From: Gammaproteobacteria bacterium RIFCSPHIGHO2_12_FULL_37_34
GTDB lineage: Bacteria; Pseudomonadota; Gammaproteobacteria; DSM-16500
NCBI GenBank assembly: GCA_001801495.1
Contig: MGXW01000006.1
Span: forward strand, 1-10,725
Reading direction: 5' to 3'
DNA length: 10,725 bases
Made by a program: the position numbers and the translations under genes
Shown here: piece by piece, positions 6,539-10,725 of the stretch
Numbering within the stretch: position 1 is the stretch's first letter
How the letters are laid out: each line of letters begins with the position of its first letter
The notes under the pieces: model-generated
What the model was told of the DNA's origin: nothing
Database searches by the model: none
Seen by the model: only the letters and a program-made list of their open reading frames with translations

Positions 6539-6646
6539 CATTATCCATTTGATCGACTACTGATTTCCCAAGTATTAGAAGAAAATTTATTCATACTAAG
6601 CAACGATAAAGCTTTTGATCAATATCAGGTGAACAGGCTCTGGTAA
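6539..6646 (+). pseudogene. C-terminal relic of a PIN-domain (VapC-type) toxin
   Basis: The frame starting at 6539 encodes about 35 residues ending in TAA (6644-6646). The segments HYPFDRLLISQVLEENL, LSNDKAFDQY and VNRLW match the C-terminal part of VapC-like PIN-domain RNases. In that family the motif is typically DPFDRLLIAQA, then LxLLTxDxxFxxYGVxxxW, with acidic residues forming part of the Mg2+ site. The N-terminal two-thirds, including the first catalytic Asp, is missing, and no VapB-like antitoxin is present. The frame is the same as rsmE, separated from it only by the rsmE TAA and five codons. No start codon lies between, so this is almost certainly a dead remnant of a type II toxin-antitoxin module. 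Confidence 0.75.
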
Positions 6647-6752
6647 TATTCCACCAAAAGTTCGTGTGACTAAAATATATATTCTTTTTAACTATCAATG
6701 TGTTATGGCTTACAATCATTGCTTTGTTCAAAAATATTTCCACTACTGTCGC

Positions 6753-6758
6753 TATAAT
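6753..6758 (+). promoter_or_regulatory. Possible -10 box upstream of the DUF1704 gene
   Basis: A perfect TATAAT lies 30 bp upstream of the preferred ATG at 6789, placing transcription start near 6765 with a leader of about 24 nt holding an AAGGA ribosome-binding site (6774-6778). The -35 region at normal spacing is A-rich without a clear TTGACA. This supports the shorter start for the downstream gene, because the longer reading frame would run through the promoter. Confidence 0.4.
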
Positions 6759-6788
6759 ATTAATACTAGACTCAAGGATTTCATTGCG

Positions 6789-8087
6789 ATGGCAAATGGT
6801 GAAATATTAGGAGAATACGCACAAACCATTCACGAGCTTTCAGAACGAATTGTAGCAGCACAAAAACCAATTCGCGTTCTTGATACATTGAAATGGGATA
6901 TGAGTGTAGAAGAATATTTTTTTGAACACAAATGTAAGAAATTACCGACAATAGATAATCAATATTATGTTCAGCACAACCCACTTTGTTTTGATCCCAC
7001 TATTAAAATTCAAGAATTTCGTGATATCGAGCAAAGTATTCGACGTTGCTTAGGCCAATATAGTGGTGTAGGAAGTATTATGCAGCGTATGTGTTATGAA
7101 TATTGTCGTGTGATTGAAATGCTCATGGCGCGTGGTACACCACAGTTTTCAGAAATTTCCAAAGAATTATATGGTAGTTCACAAGATGTTTTCCACGTTG
7201 GCGCACCTACTTTGAAAGATTTAGCAACGTTAGTCACTGAAACATTAGCTAATATTAAAGATCAAGTAGACACGAAAGCAGATGAAAAAAAATATTCTAG
7301 CGAAGAAACGGTGGAGATATTAAGTGATAGACTCGCCAATTATTTTTCTGATCGAGCTCATCTTAGAGTTGAATTAAGCGATGGTATTATTGCTGATGCA
7401 TCAGCGGGCGCTGATAGAATTAAAATTCATAAAGGGTTGAAATTTAGTAGTCGCGAAATTCGAACGTTTGAAATTCACGAGGGATGGGTGCATTTAGGTA
7501 GCACACTAAATGGAATGGCGCAGCCGGTTTGTACGTTTTTAAGTAAAGGCCCTCCTTCTTCAACTGTCACACAAGAAGGTTTAGCTATTATTACAGAGAT
7601 ATTTACATTTTCATCTTATCCTGGTCGTGTGCAACGATTAACGAATCGGATTAATGCGGTGAATATGGCGGAAGAAGGCGCAAATTTTTTTGATGTTTAT
7701 CAATTTTATCGCACTCAAGGATTAGATGAGAATGATAGTTTTCAATCGACAGTGAGAGTATTTCGTGGCAGTACGCCAGAGGGCGGGCCTTTTACAAAAG
7801 ATTTGTCTTATAGCAAAGGATTTATTTTAATTTATAATTATATGCGACTTGCTGTACAACGTGGATTGGTTTCACGTATTCCTGTACTTTTTGTTGGTAA
7901 AACAACATTAGAAGACTTGCATATTTTAGCTGATTTATTAGATGAAGGAATAGTTGCTGCGCCAAAATATATTCCGCCACAATTTTCTGATCTTGCTGCT
8001 GTTAGCGCTTGGATGGTTTATTCATTGTTCTTAAACAGATTAGATTTGCGTCGCTTGGCTATTGATTTTAAAGCATTATTGCAGTAA
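6789..8087 (+). CDS. DUF1704 / QEGLA-motif putative metallopeptidase (MATCAP-related)
   Basis: Member of the DUF1704 family, annotated in bacteria as 'flavohemoglobin expression-modulating QEGLA motif protein'. Eukaryotic relatives (MATCAP/TMCP) are zinc carboxypeptidases that remove C-terminal tyrosine from tubulin. The candidate active site is intact: H230-E-GWV-H235 (an HExxxH) and, about 27 residues on, Q262-E-G-L-A266, whose Glu is the likely third ligand. Further family features are the FRG...GGPFTKDLSYSKGF stretch and a helical C-terminus. The reading frame is open from 6666, but those extra 41 residues look non-coding and overlap a TATAAT. The ATG at 6789 with AAGGA 10 nt upstream gives 432 residues, a normal size. 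There is no signal peptide or membrane segment, so it is probably cytosolic. The bacterial substrate is unknown; peptidase activity here is inferred from motifs. Confidence 0.82.
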   Translation: MANGEILGEYAQTIHELSERIVAAQKPIRVLDTLKWDMSVEEYFFEHKCKKLPTIDNQYYVQHNPLCFDPTIKIQEFRDIEQSIRRCLGQYSGVGSIMQRMCYEYCRVIEMLMARGTPQFSEISKELYGSSQDVFHVGAPTLKDLATLVTETLANIKDQVDTKADEKKYSSEETVEILSDRLANYFSDRAHLRVELSDGIIADASAGADRIKIHKGLKFSSREIRTFEIHEGWVHLGSTLNGMAQPVCTFLSKGPPSSTVTQEGLAIITEIFTFSSYPGRVQRLTNRINAVNMAEEGANFFDVYQFYRTQGLDENDSFQSTVRVFRGSTPEGGPFTKDLSYSKGFILIYNYMRLAVQRGLVSRIPVLFVGKTTLEDLHILADLLDEGIVAAPKYIPPQFSDLAAVSAWMVYSLFLNRLDLRRLAIDFKALLQ

Positions 8088-8138
8088 GTTAATAAACTTG
8101 TTAACATTTTGTCGTGAATGATTAGTAGGTGTTATCTC

Positions 8139-8471
8139 ATGGAGTGGAAAATTGAGTTTTACAATGAAACGGTTAAAAATGATGTTGGTAAGCTTCACCC
8201 AACGATAAAAGCAAAGTTTGAAGCGATTAAGGATAAAATGTTGGAGCAAGGCCCTGATATTGGGATGCCATTTACAAGAGCAATGGGGAAGGGTCTCTTT
8301 GAAATACGAGCTAAAGGTCAAGCAGGAATAGCGCGAGGACTTTTTTGCATAGTATCTAATAGCACTATTGTGATACTGCATGTGTTTATTAAAAAAACAG
8401 AAAGCACACCTAAAAAAGAATTGGAATTGGCTATAAAACGAATGAAAAAGGTAAAAAATCATGACATATAA
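8139..8471 (+). CDS. Type II toxin, HigB/RelE superfamily (phage Gp49-like)
   Basis: Gp49-like/HigB toxins of the RelE superfamily cleave mRNA on the ribosome. The protein shows a helical N-terminus (EWKIEFYNETVKNDVGKL), then the strand-rich core FEIRAKGQAGIARGLFCIV (54-72), IVILHVFIKK (77-86), and the conserved TPKKELELAIKRMK tail (90-103). These match the family pattern of LxELR, R-x-hydrophobic, HxFxKK and tPxxEixxAxxR. The ATG at 8118 lacks a ribosome-binding site. The ATG at 8139 has TAGGTG 7 nt upstream and yields the typical 110 residues starting MEWKIEF, so it is preferred. It overlaps the antitoxin gene by 11 nt and lies 51 bp after the DUF1704 gene, possibly with its own promoter. 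Confidence 0.85.
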   Translation: MEWKIEFYNETVKNDVGKLHPTIKAKFEAIKDKMLEQGPDIGMPFTRAMGKGLFEIRAKGQAGIARGLFCIVSNSTIVILHVFIKKTESTPKKELELAIKRMKKVKNHDI

Positions 8472-8805
8472 ACCAGTACCATGGGACGATCAATTTCGCA
8501 AAGAAGTATTATCTAATCCCGAATCTCGCGCGGTATATGAAGCAACCAAGTTGCAAATTGAACTCTCTATGCAATTAAGAGAAGCACGAAAGAAGCGACA
8601 TATGACGCAAGAGGATGTGGCTGAAATCATGCGTACCCATAAACCGGTCATTTCTCGTCTGGAATCAGGCGATGATGATATCCAACATTTTCCATCTCTG
8701 CTGACCATTGCAAAATTTGCATCAGCTGTTGGATACGAACTAAAATTTGCTCTCATTCCTATGAAAAAAGTACGCTCAAAAAAATATCGGAAGAAAGAAA
8801 AATAA
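8461..8805 (+). CDS. HigA-type antitoxin, XRE-family helix-turn-helix
   Basis: Antitoxin and probable autorepressor for the upstream toxin. The Cro/C1-type HTH spans about residues 36-92: LREARKKRHMTQEDVAEIM, then THKPVISRLESG as the recognition region. The segment LLTIAKFASAVGYELKFALIP completes the domain as in HigA antitoxins paired with Gp49-like toxins. The N-terminal 35 residues (PWDDQFRKEVLSNPESRAVYEATK) are the helical lead usual for this group. The C-terminal tail RSKKYRKKEK is strongly basic and could add non-specific nucleic acid contact. The ATG overlaps the end of the toxin gene by 11 nt with AAGG 9 nt upstream, so translation is coupled. The toxin-first order is characteristic of higBA. 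Confidence 0.87.
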   Translation: MTYKPVPWDDQFRKEVLSNPESRAVYEATKLQIELSMQLREARKKRHMTQEDVAEIMRTHKPVISRLESGDDDIQHFPSLLTIAKFASAVGYELKFALIPMKKVRSKKYRKKEK

Positions 8806-8839
8806 TTCTTTGATTACTATGAAATTTTATAGACACACT

Positions 8840-8870
8840 GCTTGAAACAAGCTCTCATTCTTTATTCTTT
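8840..8870 (+). terminator. Weak hairpin between convergent higA and rimK
   Basis: GCTTG-AAA-CAAGC (8840-8852) forms a 5-bp stem with a 3-nt loop, followed on the plus strand by a T-rich tract (TCTCATTCTTTATTCTTTTC). The position, 35 bp after the antitoxin stop and between convergent genes, suits a terminator, but the stem is short and the T-tract is interrupted, so efficiency is doubtful. Confidence 0.25.
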
Positions 8871-9764
8871 TCTTTCTTTATGATTGCGTGATACACCGCT
8901 TTCTGTAAATTTAATAATTTCACTAGCAACATCAACGCCAGTCGTTTTTTCTATACCTTCTAGTCCTGGAGATGCATTTACTTCCATAATCATAGGACCA
9001 CGATTAGAGCGGATGATATCAATTCCCGCTACATTCAAACCAATAATATTAGCAGAACGTATGGCCATGTTTCTTTCTTCATCCGTGATGTCGATGGGAG
9101 TTGCGATTCCACCACGGTGTAAATTGGATCGAAATTCTTCCGGCAATTTAGCTTGTCTTTTCATGGCAGCAACAACTTTGCCACCGACCACAAAACAACG
9201 AATATCAGCGCCACCTGCTTCTTTAATATATTCTTGTACCATAATATTTACTTTAAGACCTAGAAAGGCTTCAAGAACACTGCGAGCAGCTTTTGAAGTT
9301 TCTACTAAAATAACGCCGATTCCTTGTGTGCCTTCCAAAAATTTAATGACTAGTGGAGGGCCGCCGACCATTGCAATCAAATCTTTTATTTCATCTAATG
9401 AATGGGCAAACCCAGTCACGGGTAAGCCAATCCCTTTTTTAGAAAGTAATTGTAGTGAACGTAATTTATCTCGTGCTCTCGTAATGGCGACAGAATCGTT
9501 GACACAAAATACACCCATCATTTCGAGTTGTCTAATGACTGCTGCACCATAAAAAGTAACAGATGCGCCAATACGTGGAATAACAGCATCATAAGGGTCT
9601 AATTCATTACCTTTATAATGAATAGTGGGTTGAGCAGAAGTAATATTCATGTAACAACGCATTGTATCAATGATATCAGCATGATGATCGCGAGTTTGTG
9701 CAGCTTCCACCAAGCGTTGGGTAGAATAAAGAGAATGTTTTCTAGATAAAATAGCAATCTTCAT
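8862..9764 (-). CDS. rimK: ATP-grasp L-glutamate ligase RimK (ribosomal protein S6 modification)
   Basis: RimK adds glutamate residues to the C-terminus of ribosomal protein S6 (and can make poly-alpha-glutamate) using ATP. The sequence is a close family match end to end: the N-terminal MKIAILSRKHSLYSTQRLVEA type opening, PRIGASVTFYG (63-73), SRDKLRSLQLL-like segment (98-107), and GIGLPVTGFAHS. The ATP-grasp region has LVIKFLEGTQGIGV (138-151), VQEYIKEAGGADIRCFVVG, FRSNLHRGG (211-219), and the metal-binding residues D249, E261 and N263 in IMEVNASPG. Full length at 300 residues, as in E. coli. Its ATG overlaps the stop of the RimB-like gene in an ATGA, so the two are co-translated. It faces the higBA pair convergently. 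Confidence 0.96.
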   Translation of the reverse strand: MKIAILSRKHSLYSTQRLVEAAQTRDHHADIIDTMRCYMNITSAQPTIHYKGNELDPYDAVIPRIGASVTFYGAAVIRQLEMMGVFCVNDSVAITRARDKLRSLQLLSKKGIGLPVTGFAHSLDEIKDLIAMVGGPPLVIKFLEGTQGIGVILVETSKAARSVLEAFLGLKVNIMVQEYIKEAGGADIRCFVVGGKVVAAMKRQAKLPEEFRSNLHRGGIATPIDITDEERNMAIRSANIIGLNVAGIDIIRSNRGPMIMEVNASPGLEGIEKTTGVDVASEIIKFTESGVSRNHKERKE

Positions 9765-10249
9765 TTTTTTGGAGTCCTAGTGGTGATAAATGAGCGAGAC
9801 GGATTAACAATAAAGCGTTTACGTAGCGCGCTTCTTCCTAATAACATCCGAAATAACATATTTTCTCGCTCGGTGAGAGTAATCTCAACGGCCCACTTTT
9901 GTCCAGCAATGATGATAGGGGTATGAATAACATAACGAGCCTCTGTGTGTCCTCCAGAATCAGTGACCAAACGCTTATCAATGACTTCAGCCACGCAGGT
10001 AACAATTTGATCAGTATTGTGTTGCAATGGGTGGATATCAAAGCTAATTTTATTTTTGCCATTTTCAACAAACGGTTTTAAGGAAAAAGCATGAAGAGCA
10101 GACGTACGGGCGCCGGTATCTACTTTTGCTTTAATTTTATTTATTCCCAGTTCAGGCAAGGTCACCCATTCACGCCAGCCGATAATAGGATATTTTTTTA
10201 TGGGTTTAATTAATTTGATATTTTCTTCTAACATATTCTCATCATCCAT
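9761..10249 (-). CDS. rimB: RimB-like retropepsin-fold protease (COG4067, 'ATP-dependent zinc protease')
   Basis: DUF785/COG4067 family with a retropepsin-like fold. In Pseudomonas, RimB is reported as a glutamate-specific peptidase that trims the tails RimK adds. The conserved opening PIIGWREWVTLPELGI (21-36) is followed by the aspartic-protease-type D44-TGAR motif in KVDTGARTSALHA, and the ending LTERENMLFRMLLGRSAL (125-142) is diagnostic. Cytosolic, 162 residues. The start is uncertain: the first ATG (10249) has no ribosome-binding site, while an in-frame ATG at 10234 has GGA 10 nt upstream. It begins 19 bp after the ccmH stop and overlaps rimK by 4 nt (ATGA), which supports a RimB-RimK functional pair. 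The older zinc-protease label is historical. Confidence 0.85.
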   Translation of the reverse strand: MDDENMLEENIKLIKPIKKYPIIGWREWVTLPELGINKIKAKVDTGARTSALHAFSLKPFVENGKNKISFDIHPLQHNTDQIVTCVAEVIDKRLVTDSGGHTEARYVIHTPIIIAGQKWAVEITLTERENMLFRMLLGRSALRKRFIVNPSRSFITTRTPKK

Positions 10250-10268
10250 GAAATGTTAAATCAATCAT

Positions 10269-10703
10269 TTATCGTAGCACGTATAGTCGATAAAGTGTTA
10301 TTAGTATAGCAGCAAAAGGAAAGAGCCAAAGTATGAAGGTGGTTGTATGCAAGCGAGGTTTTAATAAAATAAATTCACCATAACGTTTCACCAAATAGGA
10401 TTTAATTTCATGATTGGATTGATTAGCGATGATCATATGATAAATTTTATTACGCAAATCATTAGCAAGGGGTGCATTTGATTCAGCGAGATTTTGATTT
10501 TGACATACCACACAACGAATTTCTTTGGTGAGCAATTCAAATCGTTTTGCATCGATTGTAGAATGAAATGGATAAAGGTCTTCAGCAGCAAAGCTTGTAG
10601 AAGTTAAAATGAAATAAATAAATAAAATAACCCTCAGTACACGACAAAATTTCCATTGACCCTTCGTGCTTCGAGACGTCGCGCTGCGCGCGACCCTCAG
10701 CAC
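10269..10703 (-). CDS. ccmH: Cytochrome c-type biogenesis protein CcmH (N-terminal-domain form)
   Basis: CcmH is a membrane-anchored periplasmic thiol-redox protein that helps deliver apocytochrome c to the heme ligation machinery. The family core is clear: EIRCVVCQNQNLAESNAPLA (61-80) with redox C64 and C67, NDLRNKIYHMI, and YLVKRYGEFILLKP (103-116). A hydrophobic segment (about 24-38, ending TSFAA) looks like a signal peptide, and about 121-141 is a C-terminal membrane anchor. The frame is open to the window edge on the upstream side. The GTG at 10701-10703 lies inside a GC-rich palindromic element that encodes the first 14 or so residues, so the true start is uncertain. No in-frame ATG lies between the element and the signal peptide. 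Other ccm genes are not in view; rimB follows 19 bp downstream. Confidence 0.88.
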   Translation of the reverse strand: MLRVARSATSRSTKGQWKFCRVLRVILFIYFILTSTSFAAEDLYPFHSTIDAKRFELLTKEIRCVVCQNQNLAESNAPLANDLRNKIYHMIIANQSNHEIKSYLVKRYGEFILLKPRLHTTTFILWLFPFAAILITLYRLYVLR

Positions 10704-10705
10704 GA
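10664..10705. repeat. GC-rich palindromic (REP/RPE-like) element
   Basis: Outer arms TCGTGCT (10664-10670) and AGCACGA (10699-10705) and inner arms GTCGCGC (10678-10684) and GCGCGAC (10688-10694) nest around a TGC loop. A GAG/CTC pairing with a small bulge lies between them. The element is far more GC-rich than its AT-rich surroundings. It runs into the ccmH reading frame, like Rickettsia palindromic elements or REP-type repeats. A related partial motif, CCCTCAGTACACGA, occurs at 10631-10644. Its dispersal elsewhere in the genome cannot be seen here. Confidence 0.7.
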
Positions 10706-10725
10706 TCGATTTTGTTTTCCGTTCG

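Noticed and set aside
6666..6788. N-terminal extension of the DUF1704 reading frame from a GTG at 6666
   Set aside because: The 41 residues are rich in Tyr, Asn and Cys and look non-coding, and the stretch contains a TATAAT. The ATG at 6789 has a good AAGGA ribosome-binding site.
8086..8105. Short inverted repeats (AAGTT/AACTT and GTTAAC) upstream of higB as an operator
   Set aside because: The location is plausible for a HigA site, but the arms are only 5-6 bp of AT-rich sequence and no clear promoter boxes accompany them.
8118..8138. Longer HigB start at 8118
   Set aside because: The seven extra residues (MISRCYL) are outside the family pattern, and the ATG at 8139 has a TAGGTG ribosome-binding site at good spacing.
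8076..8462. 128-codon minus-strand frame over higB
   Set aside because: Phe/Tyr/His-rich composition and complete overlap with the recognisable toxin gene mark it as a shadow.
8884..9552. 222-codon open frame on the plus strand opposite rimK
   Set aside because: It is fully antisense to a gene with every RimK motif and has low-complexity Ser/Pro/Ile composition typical of a shadow frame.

Overview
The window looks like a piece of an AT-rich gammaproteobacterial chromosome. The gene order miaB, ybeZ (phoH-like), ybeY, corC is the classic gammaproteobacterial block, and rsmE, rimK and ccmH fit the same group. The low GC content, accumulated toxin-antitoxin modules and gene relics, and a GC-rich palindromic element running into a gene suggest an intracellular or host-associated lineage such as the Legionellales/Coxiellaceae. 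That last placement is inference; no rRNA or other strong taxonomic marker is present.

Layout. Bases 1-218 hold no gene but contain two hairpins, one resembling the right end of an IS200/IS605-type element. Bases 219-1585 (minus) encode a complete type IV AbiE toxin-antitoxin pair, AbiEii then AbiEi, coupled by a TAATG stop/start overlap. It is preceded by a perfect 50-bp palindrome (1588-1637) containing a good sigma-70-type promoter on each strand. Bases 1633-5363 (minus) hold miaB > ybeZ > ybeY > corC: tRNA A37 methylthiolation, ribosome and RNA quality control, and a CBS-domain protein. Divergently, 5429-6523 (plus) encode a small thioredoxin-fold [2Fe-2S] ferredoxin and the 16S rRNA methyltransferase RsmE. 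Immediately after the rsmE stop is a 36-codon relic of a PIN-domain (VapC-type) toxin. Bases 6789-8087 (plus) encode a DUF1704/QEGLA-family putative metallopeptidase related to eukaryotic tubulin detyrosinases (MATCAP). It is followed by a HigB/HigA-type type II toxin-antitoxin pair (8139-8805, plus). Convergently, 8862-10703 (minus) encode ccmH (cytochrome c maturation), a RimB-like retropepsin-fold protease and the ATP-grasp glutamate ligase RimK. A GC-rich palindromic element lies in the 5' part of the ccmH reading frame at the window edge.

How the parts fit. Much of the housekeeping content concerns ribosomes and tRNA (MiaB, YbeY, YbeZ, RsmE, RimK). The accessory DNA sits at the seams between housekeeping genes: AbiE after corC (where lnt often follows), a VapC relic after rsmE, and HigBA after the DUF1704 gene. 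The points most worth a second look are the palindromic operator/promoter and likely leaderless start of abiEii, the DUF1704 peptidase lying near RimK/RimB (a possible amino-acid-tail addition/removal theme), the VapC relic, and the palindromic element in ccmH.
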